A DNA stretch of 64,000 nt from Ensifer adhaerens (GCF_002940685.1 NZ_PNFP01000003.1:310001-374000), one strand, 5' to 3'. Numbered from the stretch's first letter, positions 43,997-52,988 are shown. Notes: generated by a model not told the origin, from the sequence alone. Numbers and translations are program-made.

Positions 43997-45982
43997 ATGT
44001 CCAAGAAATTTCCTCGGCTGTTTTCCCCTCTCAAATTGCGGTCGCACACGCTGAAAAACAGGATCGTGTTCGGCGCCCACACCGCGAACATGGCGGTCGA
44101 GGGGCTGCCTACCGAACGACATGCCGCCTATTACCGGGAACGGGCGATCGGCGGGGCGGCAATGATTGTCGTCGAGCCCATGCCGGTGCACGCCGCAGCC
44201 GTTTTGACCCGCGGCAATTTTCGCCACTCCGACGATAGCGTCATCCCCCATTTCAGGAAGGTGGTTGAGGCGATCAAGGAACATGGGTCCGTAGCGATCC
44301 AGCAGCTCTATCACGTCGGAGCGCACGGCGATTCCGACAACTCCTTTCATCCGCACTGGTCGCCTTCGGGCGGGCCTAGCTATCACGACAGCGACGGCTC
44401 GCATCCGATGACCGAGGGTGAAATCCTGGAGACGGTCGACGGGTTCGTCGAGGCGGCACGGCGATGTCGGGACGCCGGCTTCGACGGCGTCGAAGTCTGG
44501 GCGGCCTATCTTGGCATGGTGGACCAGTTCTGGACCCCCTGGTGCAATCGGCGCGACGACCAATGGGGCGGCTCGCTGGAAAATCGCACGCGGATGTCGC
44601 GAGAAATCCTGACACGGATCAGGCAGGTCTGCGGCCCAGACTTTATCGTCGGCCTTGCCGTCAGCGACGAACCGGACGTGAAGGTAGCGCTTCAACGCGA
44701 CGAGCTTGCCGAAATCATCCGCCTGCACGACGAGCTCGGCCTCATCGACTATGTCACCTGCGGCTCGGGCGGATACCTCGATTTCTACAAGCTGATGCCG
44801 ACGTTTCTCTATCCTGAGAAGCTTGGTGCCGACCTGGCATTGGTTCTGAAACGTGTCGTCAAGAATGCCCTTGTGATCGCCGAAAGTCACATCCGGACCC
44901 CGGAAAATGCCGAAACGGTGCTTGGCGAAGGATCAGCCGACCTCGTCTCGATCGTACGTGGCCAGATTGCCGACCCCCACCTCGCGACCAAGGCGGGCGA
45001 GGATCGGCCGGATGATATCCGCGGCTGCATTTCGTGCAATCAGATGTGCTGGGGACGCCGGTCGCGGGACTACTGGATCAGCTGTCTTATCAACCCCTCG
45101 GTCGGGCGCGAAGCCGAATGGAACGGTGATCGCTTTTTCAGGACCGGCGATCCGAAGCGCCTGCTGGTGGTCGGCGGCGGACCCGCCGGGCTGGAGGCGG
45201 CTCGGGTGGCTGCGGAACGCGGACACAAGGTCGTGCTTGCGGAAGCATCGAGCCGTCTCGGCGGCAATTTCCTTTTGGCGGGCATGCAGCCGAGAAGGGC
45301 ACAGATCCTCGATCTCATCGCCTGGTATGAACGGCAGCTCGACAAACTCGGCGTCGAGGTTCGCCTGAACTCCTATTTCGAGGCCGAGGACATCGACGTT
45401 GCCGAATTTGACCACGTCATCGTTGCCACAGGCTCCGATTCCCCGGAGACGGGTTTCCAGAAGGCACTTCCGACAGTCGAGACGATGCCGGGGCTGGAAA
45501 AGGGCAATGTCTTCACGGTCGAAGCGGTCGTGGCGCGGCAGGCGAGACCGGGCAAACGCGTGCTGCTCTTGGATGAAGGTGGCGGCTGGCGCGGCTGCGG
45601 CACCGCCTGGAAGCTTGCCGAGGAAGGCCACCAGGTGACGATCCTGACACCCGATCCGTTCGTCGGCAAGGAGCTGCAGAGAACCGCGGCCGACGTTCCC
45701 ATGCGACAGACGCTCCGGAAACTCGGCGTCAAATGGATCGTCGAGGCGAGCATCACCGAGTGGCATGGCAGTGGCGCTACGATCGTCGATCACATGACGG
45801 GAGAGCGCCGCTTCGTCGAGGCAGACGCCCTTGTCACGGCCACCACGAATTCCGCCGCCGACTGGCTGATGCCCGGGCTAGCCGAACGCAATATCGCCGC
45901 CCGCCAGATCGGTGACTGCGCCGCGCCGCGCCAGGCGCCCTATGCATTCTACGAGGGTCGCAAGGCGGGACTGGAGGTCTGA
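43997..45982 (+). CDS. OYE/2,4-dienoyl-CoA-reductase-like Fe-S flavoenzyme, second demethylase/dehydrogenase candidate
   Basis: A 661-residue enzyme with the same layout as the StcD/DgcA-like protein: an FMN TIM barrel (residues 1-335), a [4Fe-4S] site and a C-terminal FAD domain (VVGGGPAGLEAARV). Here the cluster has all four Cys in canonical spacing (344, 347, 351, 363; C-x2-C-x3-C-x11-C). The ribosome site is AGGAG and the start MSKKFPRLFSPLKL is family-like. It is followed with a 1-bp gap by the LDH2-type reductase gene, suggesting sequential steps on the same cyclic amino acid. The substrate is unknown. Confidence 0.85.
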   Translation: MSKKFPRLFSPLKLRSHTLKNRIVFGAHTANMAVEGLPTERHAAYYRERAIGGAAMIVVEPMPVHAAAVLTRGNFRHSDDSVIPHFRKVVEAIKEHGSVAIQQLYHVGAHGDSDNSFHPHWSPSGGPSYHDSDGSHPMTEGEILETVDGFVEAARRCRDAGFDGVEVWAAYLGMVDQFWTPWCNRRDDQWGGSLENRTRMSREILTRIRQVCGPDFIVGLAVSDEPDVKVALQRDELAEIIRLHDELGLIDYVTCGSGGYLDFYKLMPTFLYPEKLGADLALVLKRVVKNALVIAESHIRTPENAETVLGEGSADLVSIVRGQIADPHLATKAGEDRPDDIRGCISCNQMCWGRRSRDYWISCLINPSVGREAEWNGDRFFRTGDPKRLLVVGGGPAGLEAARVAAERGHKVVLAEASSRLGGNFLLAGMQPRRAQILDLIAWYERQLDKLGVEVRLNSYFEAEDIDVAEFDHVIVATGSDSPETGFQKALPTVETMPGLEKGNVFTVEAVVARQARPGKRVLLLDEGGGWRGCGTAWKLAEEGHQVTILTPDPFVGKELQRTAADVPMRQTLRKLGVKWIVEASITEWHGSGATIVDHMTGERRFVEADALVTATTNSAADWLMPGLAERNIAARQIGDCAAPRQAPYAFYEGRKAGLEV

Positions 45983-45983
45983 C

Positions 45984-47006
45984 ATGAAAGAGATCGAACT
46001 CAGCGAGAGAGAGTCACGAGATCTGGCGCTGAGAGCCTGCCTTGGTGCCGGCGCCAATCTGGCGAGCGCCCGATCGCTCGTGGACGCGACAGTGTCGGCC
46101 GCCCGCTTCGGCGCGAGCGCGGTCGGGTTTCCGCACCTGGTCGATTATCTGAACAGTTTTCGCGAGGGGCGCATCAATTGCGATCCTGCGCCGGTCGCCA
46201 GTCGCCCCTTGCCCGCTCATCTCGCCTGTGATGCCGACCGAGGCATCGCGCAGCTCGGCTTCGACCTTGCCTTTCGCGACTTCGTCGATGCCGCGCGCAC
46301 CTTCGGGGTTGCGCTCTTCACCCAGAAGAACAGCTATACAACGGGCGAACTCGGCTTTTACGTACGCCGGCTTGCGCTTGAAGGCTTGAGCGGACTTGCG
46401 GCGACCAACGCCAATGCCATGGTCGTTGCAAAGGCAGGAGGGCCGGCCGTCTACAGCACCAACCCGATCGCCTTCGGATTTCCGCTCGGCGCCAACCAGC
46501 CACCACTCATCATCGACCAGTCGTCGAGCGCGACTGCCTACGTCAACATTGCCGCTGCCGCCGCCGAGGGGCGACAAATCCCGGAGGGATGGGCGGTCGA
46601 CGCAGCAGGCGCCGATACGCAGGATCCCGGGAAGGCACTTGTAGGCGCGCTCCTCCCCTTCGGCGGCCGCAAGGGCGCAAATGTCGCGTTGGTCGTCGAA
46701 ATACTGTCAGCCGGTCTTTCGGGCGGGTCGTGGTCGCTTGACACGCCAAGCTTCCAGGCGGGCGATGCCTCTCCCGCCGTCGGCCTGACGGTGATTGCGT
46801 TGATGCCGGGTCCGGCAGGCAGCGACCACGTCGCCCGTGCCCACGACCAGATCCGGCGGTTGGAAGAACTCGGTGTTCACGTCCCGGGCGTCAGCGGCAG
46901 GCAGCCTCGCTCGACAGAGGAACCTCTGCGCATGTCCCGCGCTGCCTTCGACGCCATTAGTCGTTTCGCGTCGAATGAGGACCAATCGTCCAGCAGGCGA
47001 AGGTAG
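45984..47006 (+). CDS. LDH2/malate-dehydrogenase-family oxidoreductase (pyrroline-2-carboxylate reductase-like)
   Basis: A 340-residue NAD(P)H enzyme of the Ldh_2 family. Visible are ASAVGFPHLVDYLNSF, ATNANAMVVAKAGGPAVYST, NPIAFGFPLG and DQSSSATAYVNI. The family includes malate and lactate dehydrogenases and Δ1-pyrroline-2-carboxylate/Δ1-piperideine-2-carboxylate reductases. Given the ProC-like, DAO-like and DapA-like genes around it, reduction of a cyclic imine from proline or hydroxyproline is the best guess. The ATG follows the flavoenzyme stop by one base. The 3' end converges on the GntR gene with a 6-bp gap. Confidence 0.82.
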   Translation: MKEIELSERESRDLALRACLGAGANLASARSLVDATVSAARFGASAVGFPHLVDYLNSFREGRINCDPAPVASRPLPAHLACDADRGIAQLGFDLAFRDFVDAARTFGVALFTQKNSYTTGELGFYVRRLALEGLSGLAATNANAMVVAKAGGPAVYSTNPIAFGFPLGANQPPLIIDQSSSATAYVNIAAAAAEGRQIPEGWAVDAAGADTQDPGKALVGALLPFGGRKGANVALVVEILSAGLSGGSWSLDTPSFQAGDASPAVGLTVIALMPGPAGSDHVARAHDQIRRLEELGVHVPGVSGRQPRSTEEPLRMSRAAFDAISRFASNEDQSSSRRR

Positions 47007-47012
47007 ACTGCG

Positions 47013-47726
47013 TCACACACCGAGAGAAATCGCCATCCCTTCCGGGGCGGCATACATCGCCATGTTCTTGCGCGATAGATCGAGGTGAGCGCGGATCAAC
47101 GCCTCCGCTCGGTCAGCATCGTGGTTCGCGATCGCATCGATAATTTCGTCGTGCTGGCGCGACGCCTCATGTAATTCTTCCAACATGCGCGCGTTGCTCG
47201 GTCTGTAGAAAATCTTGCCGATACGCGCATGATCAATCAGCAGCCGGCGAAGGCTTGGAAGAACGTACGCATTGTTCGCGATCTCGCCGACCCGAAGGTG
47301 AAATTTGTCGTTGTAGAAGACGCGTCCGTCGACGTCATTGCTGTGGACCGCGTCGCGAAAGCTGTCCTGTATCTCGCGCAGGCCCGCGATATCAGCCTTC
47401 GACGCGTGTTCGGCGGCGAGCCGCGTGGCCGCAACATAGATCATCGGTGCGATCAAAAAGAAATCCCGAAGGGATTGGTAGCTCATTGAGGTCACACGGG
47501 CAGGTCGGTTCGCCTCAAGCTCGATGAACCCTTCCCCCGCAAGCTGCCGCATCGCTTCGCGCACTGGAGGGCGAGAGAGCCCAAATTCCTCGCTCAAGGC
47601 GACTTCGTCCAGAACCGATCCCGGCGCTATCTGCATCGTCAGGATGCGGTGGCGCAAGGTGTTGTTCAGCGCGGCCTTTCGATCCGGACCAACGCCTGCT
47701 TCAGGTGAGCTTTGATTGTGCGCCAT
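47013..47726 (-). CDS. GntR-family regulator with FCD domain
   Basis: A 237-residue repressor-type protein. The winged HTH is at about residues 20-80 (LDEVALSEEFGLSRPPVREA, MRQLAGEGFIELEANR), followed by the FCD ligand domain with metal-binding His residues (FHLRVGEIANN, ASRQHDEIIDAI). A strong AAGGAG ribosome site precedes the ATG. The palindrome TCTA-N7-TAGA lies 26 bp upstream of its start and recurs before the divergent aldehyde dehydrogenase gene, so auto-repression and control of that operon are likely. It resembles HypR-type regulators of hydroxyproline catabolism in context. Confidence 0.9.
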   Translation of the reverse strand: MAHNQSSPEAGVGPDRKAALNNTLRHRILTMQIAPGSVLDEVALSEEFGLSRPPVREAMRQLAGEGFIELEANRPARVTSMSYQSLRDFFLIAPMIYVAATRLAAEHASKADIAGLREIQDSFRDAVHSNDVDGRVFYNDKFHLRVGEIANNAYVLPSLRRLLIDHARIGKIFYRPSNARMLEELHEASRQHDEIIDAIANHDADRAEALIRAHLDLSRKNMAMYAAPEGMAISLGV

Positions 47727-47751
47727 GACAAACTCCTTCTGCGCGCAGAAT

Positions 47752-47768
47752 GTCTACAAAATGTAGAC
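47752..47768. promoter_or_regulatory. GntR operator O1 (perfect 17-bp palindrome)
   Basis: GTCTACAAAATGTAGAC is perfectly palindromic outside its centre and contains TCTA-N7-TAGA at 47753-47767. It lies just upstream of the GntR gene, suiting autoregulation. Confidence 0.7.
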
Positions 47769-47944
47769 TGGTCAACGTATTTCGATTTTCGTCGACTCTC
47801 CCCTACGACCACGCGGCTCCTTTTGCCCCCTCTTCAGACGATGCGCAAGGTCCGACCTGCAGCACTTGCGCGTTAATCCTTGCCGCATGTTCGGTCGCTC
47901 GCTCCGCAGGAGCAGCCGCCCGCCTTGCCGTCGCATTTCATGTG

Positions 47945-47959
47945 TCTATTGACAGTAGA
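47945..47959. promoter_or_regulatory. GntR operator O2 overlapping the aldehyde dehydrogenase promoter
   Basis: TCTATTGACAGTAGA has the same TCTA-N7-TAGA pattern as O1. The -35 hexamer TTGACA sits inside it, so a bound repressor would block RNA polymerase. Confidence 0.6.
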
Positions 47960-47978
47960 TCAAATGTCTATCTATTGT
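47949..47978 (+). promoter_or_regulatory. Sigma-70-like promoter of the aldehyde dehydrogenase operon
   Basis: TTGACA at 47949-47954 and TATTGT at 47973-47978 are separated by 18 bp, 75 bp upstream of the start codon. The surrounding DNA is the most AT-rich part of this gap. Confidence 0.55.
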
Positions 47979-48052
47979 ATTATATAGAACGAGACGAGCG
48001 GCGAGCCAGGTCGAACGTTGCGGATAAATTTCGGATCGATGGGAGCAGACGA

Positions 48053-49552
48053 ATGACGGAACTTCTGACCAGGGCGCAGTACGAGCAAATCGCGTCGCAA
48101 CTGTCCCTGCCCGCAAAGGCCATCATCGATGGTCGTTCTGTCGACGCGAGATCGGGACGCACGTTTGCGACGACCAATCCCGCGACAGGAGAGAAGCTCG
48201 CGGACTTGCCCGCCTGCGGCCCCGAGGACGTCGACGCGGCGGTTGCGAGCGCGCGGCAGTCGTTTGCCGATGGCCGCTGGGCAAAACAGCATCCCGCCGC
48301 CCGCAAGCAGGCTCTTCTTCGCCTTGCCCAGCTTATCGAAGACAACCTCGTCGAACTCTCCGTCATGGAAAGCCTGGACAGTGGCAAGACGATCCTCGAC
48401 TGCCAGACGGTCGACGTGCCCGAGACCGTCAACTGCCTGCGCTGGCATGCCGAAACCATCGACAAGATCTACGATCAGGTCTCGCCTGCCTCGAACGAGC
48501 ACATTGCGCTTGTCGTTCGCGAGCCCGTGGGTGTTGTCGGTCTGGTCCTGCCGTGGAACTTCCCGCTGCTCATGCTTGCCTGGAAGATCGGTCCGGCGCT
48601 GGCCGCCGGCTGCAGCCTGGTGGTCAAGCCTGCGGCTGAAACCTCGCTGACCGCGCTTCGGGTGGCTGAACTGGCGCTCGAGGCCGGCATCCCGGCCGGC
48701 GTCTTCAACGTGGTGACAGGCTCAGGTTCGCAGGTCGGCGAGCCGATCGGCCGGCACATGGATGTCGATGCCGTGTCGTTCACGGGCTCGACCGAGACCG
48801 GTCGACGCTTCCTGAAATATTCGGCCGAGTCCAACCTCAAGGAAGTCGTCCTCGAAATGGGTGGGAAGAACCCCTCGATCGTCATGGACGACGCCGACGA
48901 CCTGGACGCGGTCGCTGCGCATATCGTCAACGGTGCCTACTGGAACATGGGCGAGAATTGCTCGGCCATTTCTCGACTGATCGTCCACTCTGCCATCAAG
49001 GGGAAGCTGCTCGACAAGATCGTCTCCGAGGTGAAGAATTGGCGCGTGGGCGATCCGCTCGATCCGGGCAACCGTGTCGGCCCCCTCGTCTCCGAGGCGC
49101 ATTACCGGAAAGTTGCGAGCTATCTCGGCGATGGCGTGAAAGTTCTTCACGGCGGCGAAACCAGCAAGGGTCGCTTCGTTCATCCGACCATCGTCGAGGT
49201 CGAAAGCAACGCCGCACGGCATGCGAAGGAAGAAATCTTTGGACCGATCCTGACGGTCATCACGGTTGACAGCCTGAAAGAAGCGGTCGCGATCGCCAAC
49301 GAGACAGAATACGGCCTGACGGCTTCCGTCTTCACCGGCAACGGCAAACGGGCCATGCGCGCCGCACGCGCCCTTCGAGCAGGTACCGTCACAGTCAATT
49401 CCTTCGGTGAGGGCGATATCACCACTCCGTTCGGTGGCTACAAGCAATCGGGCTTTGGCGGGCGCGACAATTCCGTTCACGCCCACGACCAATACACCCA
49501 GCTCAAGACCATCTGGCTCGACCTCAACGACGACGAAACCGCGGACTTTTAG
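48053..49552 (+). CDS. NAD(P)-dependent aldehyde dehydrogenase
   Basis: A 499-residue ALDH. The catalytic Cys303 (NMGENCSAISR), Glu268 (VVLEMGGK) and the oxyanion Asn169 (LPWNFP) are all present, with the VSFTGSTETG nucleotide loop. It resembles the betaine-aldehyde and gamma-glutamyl-aminobutyraldehyde (PuuC) branch. In context it could oxidise 2-oxoglutarate semialdehyde made by the DapA-like deaminase, or another semialdehyde. The ATG at 48053 has a GGGAG ribosome site; the long upstream in-frame extension covers the promoter and is not coding. The DapA-like gene follows after 2 bp. Confidence 0.9.
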   Translation: MTELLTRAQYEQIASQLSLPAKAIIDGRSVDARSGRTFATTNPATGEKLADLPACGPEDVDAAVASARQSFADGRWAKQHPAARKQALLRLAQLIEDNLVELSVMESLDSGKTILDCQTVDVPETVNCLRWHAETIDKIYDQVSPASNEHIALVVREPVGVVGLVLPWNFPLLMLAWKIGPALAAGCSLVVKPAAETSLTALRVAELALEAGIPAGVFNVVTGSGSQVGEPIGRHMDVDAVSFTGSTETGRRFLKYSAESNLKEVVLEMGGKNPSIVMDDADDLDAVAAHIVNGAYWNMGENCSAISRLIVHSAIKGKLLDKIVSEVKNWRVGDPLDPGNRVGPLVSEAHYRKVASYLGDGVKVLHGGETSKGRFVHPTIVEVESNAARHAKEEIFGPILTVITVDSLKEAVAIANETEYGLTASVFTGNGKRAMRAARALRAGTVTVNSFGEGDITTPFGGYKQSGFGGRDNSVHAHDQYTQLKTIWLDLNDDETADF

Positions 49553-49554
49553 CC

Positions 49555-50439
49555 ATGACCAATTTCCCGTTTCCCGGACTGAACCTCGCAATCGCAACGC
49601 CCTTCGATGCCGAGGGCCGGATCGACTACACGAGGCTCGAGCAGAATATCGAGCGCTATCTGGCGCTCGGCGTGCCAGGCTTCGTGTTGAGCTCTGGCAC
49701 CGGCATGCATGTGTATTTGACGAAAGAAGAATCGAAGGAGCTCGTGCAGCGCGGCTCAAGGATCATCAATGGCCGAGCCAAGGTGATCGCCCAAACCTCC
49801 GCACTTTTGACCGCCGACGTGGTCGAGCGGACGAAATTTGCGGCCGATTGCGGCGCTGATGGCGTCATGGTCCTGCCGCCCTTCTTCGAGGGCCCGACGG
49901 ACGATGAGAGCATCATCGACTTCTACGCGGAAGTGGCGGCTGCCGGTCTTCCGGTCATCGGCTACAACGTTCCGCACGCCGTCGGCGTGACCGTGACGCC
50001 GGAGCTTCTCAAGCAGCTTTGCGCGATCCCGAACTTCTGTGCCGTCAAGGACTCGAGCGGTGATCTCGGCAAGCAGGCATCGCTCATTCGTACCGGCCTC
50101 CCGGTCATGAACGGCGCCGACCACCTCGTTCCCTTCGCACTCTGGTCCGGAGCGAGCGGCCTCATCTGGGGTGGCGCCAACTTTGCGCCGCGCACTGCGC
50201 TCGCGCTGGTCGCGGCTGCTGCCGCCGGCGAATGGGGCAAGGCGCGCGACATCTGGTCCCTGCTCGAACCGGCAATGTCGCTCATCTGGGAAGGCGACTA
50301 CGTGCAGTCGGTCTATGCCGCCGCCGAACTCACCAGCTTTGGTGCTGGCGCGCCGCGCAAGCCGCTCCGTCCGCTGCCTGCTCACCGGATCGAAACCATC
50401 CGCGCTGCCCTCGGCAGCCTCATCGAACGGGAAGCCTGA
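49555..50439 (+). CDS. DapA-like class I lyase/deaminase, copy 1
   Basis: A 294-residue DHDPS-family TIM barrel. The Schiff-base Lys165 (AVKDSSGD) and Tyr137 (GYNVP) are present. The usual GTTGE loop is altered to SSGTGMH (residues 46-52), so the pyruvate-carboxylate pocket differs from copy 2. Family members in hydroxyproline pathways deaminate Δ1-pyrroline-4-hydroxy-2-carboxylate to 2-oxoglutarate semialdehyde. That role fits between the oxidase encoded downstream and the aldehyde dehydrogenase encoded upstream. True lysine-pathway DapA is unlikely here. Confidence 0.85.
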   Translation: MTNFPFPGLNLAIATPFDAEGRIDYTRLEQNIERYLALGVPGFVLSSGTGMHVYLTKEESKELVQRGSRIINGRAKVIAQTSALLTADVVERTKFAADCGADGVMVLPPFFEGPTDDESIIDFYAEVAAAGLPVIGYNVPHAVGVTVTPELLKQLCAIPNFCAVKDSSGDLGKQASLIRTGLPVMNGADHLVPFALWSGASGLIWGGANFAPRTALALVAAAAAGEWGKARDIWSLLEPAMSLIWEGDYVQSVYAAAELTSFGAGAPRKPLRPLPAHRIETIRAALGSLIEREA

Positions 50440-50442
50440 GCC

Positions 50443-51789
50443 GTGAGCAGCCCCTCGAAAAAGGTCTTCGTCGCATCGAGGCTCCCGAAGAACACGGGCG
50501 TTTCCGGATGGGTGGCGATGCTCGCTGCCCGCCAGGCAGGACCCCGGCTCGAGGGGCATATCACCGCCGACGTCGTCGTCATCGGCGGCGGATTTGCGGG
50601 CCTTTCCGCAGCCCGCAGGATCATGGAGCTCGATCCGACACTCGATGTCGCCGTCCTTGAGGCCGGCGTCATCGGAGAGGCTGCGGCGGGACGGAACTCC
50701 GGTTTCATCATCGACCTGCCGCATGAGGTTTCCTCCGAGGATTACGGCGGGGACTCGACCATCAAAAGCCGCGAAGCCATCGAGATCAGCCGCACCGCGA
50801 TCGCTCTTGCGAGCACCGTTGCACAGGAACAGGGCTGGGGCCGCGAGGTCTTCGATCCGTGCGGACGCTATAGCGTAGCCATCAGCGACGAGGGCGACCG
50901 ACATCTGGTCGACTATGCCAAGGGATTGGTGAAGCTCGGCGAAAAGCATCAGCTGCTCAATGGGCACGAAATCGCCGACGTGACCGGCACGAGCACCTAT
51001 ACGTCAGCACTTTTTACGCCTGGAACCATCATGGTACAGCCGGCGGCCTATATCCGCGGCGTTGCAGACAGCCTGCGCGACCCCGTCAGGGTCTATGAAA
51101 ACACCCCTGCAGTGCAGCTGGAAAACGTCGGCCGCGGTTGGCTCGTCACGACACCCCAAGGCTCGATCAGCACAGGCCGGATCATCCTTGCCAACAATGG
51201 CCATGCCGAGAGTTTTGGCTTCTTCAGGAGCCAGTTGCTCCACGTCTTCACCTTTGCCTCGATGACCCGCGCGTTCGAACCGAGCCTGTTGCCCGGTCAG
51301 CGCAAATGGGCGGCAACGCCGGCCCTTCCGATGGGCACGACCGTCCGGCGTATTCAGGGCCAGGCTGGCGACCGGATCCTCATCCGCTCCCGCTACACCT
51401 ACCACCACAACATCGAGGCGAGCGAGAAAACCCTGCGGCGTGCGGGCGTGAAGCATGACCAGAAATACCACGCCCGCTTTCCCCAGTTGCCGGATGTCCC
51501 GATGGAGTATCGCTGGGGCGGAGCCATGGCACTGACATGGAACTCAGTGCCCGCGTTCGGGGAGCTCGAGCCCGGCCTGTTCGCAGCCTGCGGCTGCAAC
51601 GGCGTTGGTGCCACGAAAGCCACGGCAAACGGCATCGCAGCAGCGGACCTCATGCTCGGCATCAAATCACGACTGACGGAAATCTTCGCGCGCTTCGACG
51701 CACCGAAATCGCTGCCTCGCCAACCGTTTCGGACGATCGGTGCCAAGGCGAACCTCGCGTTTCGCGAATGGCGTGCCGGTGGCGAGTAG
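50443..51789 (+). CDS. FAD-dependent D-amino-acid-oxidase-like oxidoreductase, copy 1
   Basis: A 448-residue DAO-family flavoprotein with a GTG start 3 bp after the DapA-like stop. The FAD motif is VVVIGGGFAGLSAARRI, followed by GRNSGFIIDLPHEVSS, and ACGCNGVGATKATANGIAAA near the C-terminus. The family includes cis-4-hydroxy-D-proline and N-methyl-amino-acid oxidases or dehydrogenases. Together with the DapA-like and aldehyde dehydrogenase genes it fits oxidation of a (hydroxy)proline stereoisomer. Copy 2 at 55994 has identical length. Confidence 0.87.
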   Translation: MSSPSKKVFVASRLPKNTGVSGWVAMLAARQAGPRLEGHITADVVVIGGGFAGLSAARRIMELDPTLDVAVLEAGVIGEAAAGRNSGFIIDLPHEVSSEDYGGDSTIKSREAIEISRTAIALASTVAQEQGWGREVFDPCGRYSVAISDEGDRHLVDYAKGLVKLGEKHQLLNGHEIADVTGTSTYTSALFTPGTIMVQPAAYIRGVADSLRDPVRVYENTPAVQLENVGRGWLVTTPQGSISTGRIILANNGHAESFGFFRSQLLHVFTFASMTRAFEPSLLPGQRKWAATPALPMGTTVRRIQGQAGDRILIRSRYTYHHNIEASEKTLRRAGVKHDQKYHARFPQLPDVPMEYRWGGAMALTWNSVPAFGELEPGLFAACGCNGVGATKATANGIAAADLMLGIKSRLTEIFARFDAPKSLPRQPFRTIGAKANLAFREWRAGGE

Positions 51790-51897
51790 ATAGTCGCCGC
51801 GAACAGGGCGCGGCAGCAGATCCTTTCGATAACTAAAGCCGGTGGTCGCGGCACTCCGGTTTTGATGGAACACGCCGCCAAAAGAGGGAACGGAAAA

Positions 51898-52899
51898 ATG
51901 AAAAAGCTGCTTGCATCCACCTGCCTGATGTTCGGCCTGCTTGGCGGAGCATCGGTGTCACATGCCGCGGAATGCGGAAGCGTGACCATCGCCAGCATGA
52001 ACTGGCAGAGCGCCGAGGTGCTCTCGAACCTCGACAAGTTCATCCTCAATGAGGGTTATGGCTGCAGCGCCGAGATCACCATCGGCGACACCGTGCCGAC
52101 CATTACTTCCATGGCAGAGAAGGGCCAGCCCGACATCGCTCCGGAAGCGTGGATCGACCTTCTACCCGACATCGTCAAGAAGGGAACGGAAGAAGGCCGG
52201 ATCATCAAGGTCGGCTCGCCGCTGCCCGATGGCGGCGTGCAGGGCTGGTGGATCCCGAAATATCTCGCCGATGCCCATCCGGACATCAAGACGATTGGCG
52301 ACGTGCTGAAGCATCCGGAACTCTTCCCCGATCCGGAAGACGCGAAGAAGGGCGCCATCTTCAACGGCCCGCAGGGCTGGGGCGGCACGGTGGTCACCGC
52401 CCAGTACTTCAAGGCGTTTGAAGCCGAGAAGGCCGGCTTCACCCTGGTCGATACCGGTTCGGCCGCAGGTCTCGACGGCTCCATCGCCAAGGCCTATGAG
52501 CGCAAGGAAGGATGGGCGGGCTACTACTGGGCGCCGACCGCGCTGCTTGGCAAGTACGAGATGGTCAAGCTCGATGCGGGTGTGCCGCTCGATGCCGCCG
52601 AATGGAAACGCTGCATCACCGTTGCCGATTGCTCGGATCCGAAGCCGAGTGCCTGGCCGGTCGATACGATCGTGACGCTGGTCGCCAAACCGTTTTCCGA
52701 AAAGGTCGGGCCTGAGGTGATGGACTACCTCAACAAGCGCGCCTGGAGCAACGACACGGTCAGCAAGCTGATGGCCTGGATGACCGACAATCAGGCAAGC
52801 GGCGAAGAAGGCGCCAAGCACTTCCTCGAGGAAAACGAAGCGGTCTGGTCGAAGTGGGTCTCGCCGGAAGCGGCGGAGAAGATCAAATCGGCCCTTTAA
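51898..52899 (+). CDS. Glycine/proline-betaine ABC transporter substrate-binding protein, copy 2
   Basis: A 333-residue paralogue of the protein at 40812, with a Sec signal (MKKLLASTCLMFGLLGGASV to SHA). Nearly all aromatic and charged residues of copy 1 are kept, including ASMNWQSAEV, PEAWIDLLPD and GYYWAPTALLGKYEM. Differences cluster near residues 130-150 and at the C-terminus. The ribosome site GAGGGAACGG lies before the ATG at 51898. A similar or slightly shifted substrate range is expected. Confidence 0.92.
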   Translation: MKKLLASTCLMFGLLGGASVSHAAECGSVTIASMNWQSAEVLSNLDKFILNEGYGCSAEITIGDTVPTITSMAEKGQPDIAPEAWIDLLPDIVKKGTEEGRIIKVGSPLPDGGVQGWWIPKYLADAHPDIKTIGDVLKHPELFPDPEDAKKGAIFNGPQGWGGTVVTAQYFKAFEAEKAGFTLVDTGSAAGLDGSIAKAYERKEGWAGYYWAPTALLGKYEMVKLDAGVPLDAAEWKRCITVADCSDPKPSAWPVDTIVTLVAKPFSEKVGPEVMDYLNKRAWSNDTVSKLMAWMTDNQASGEEGAKHFLEENEAVWSKWVSPEAAEKIKSAL

Positions 52900-52909
52900 G
52901 CCTCGTCCC

Positions 52910-52937
52910 GGTGCGGTGAGCCCAGGCACACCGCACC
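52910..52937 (+). terminator. Hairpin between binding-protein and permease genes, copy 2
   Basis: GGTGCGGTG (52910-52918) and CACCGCACC (52929-52937) form a perfect 9-bp stem with a 10-base loop, 10 bp after the stop codon. The same kind of hairpin is present in copy 1 at the same place. Confidence 0.55.
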
Positions 52938-52988
52938 CTTTGCCAAAATCGAAATCTTGCGCCGGCTTCTTCAAAAAGGAGGAACCGA

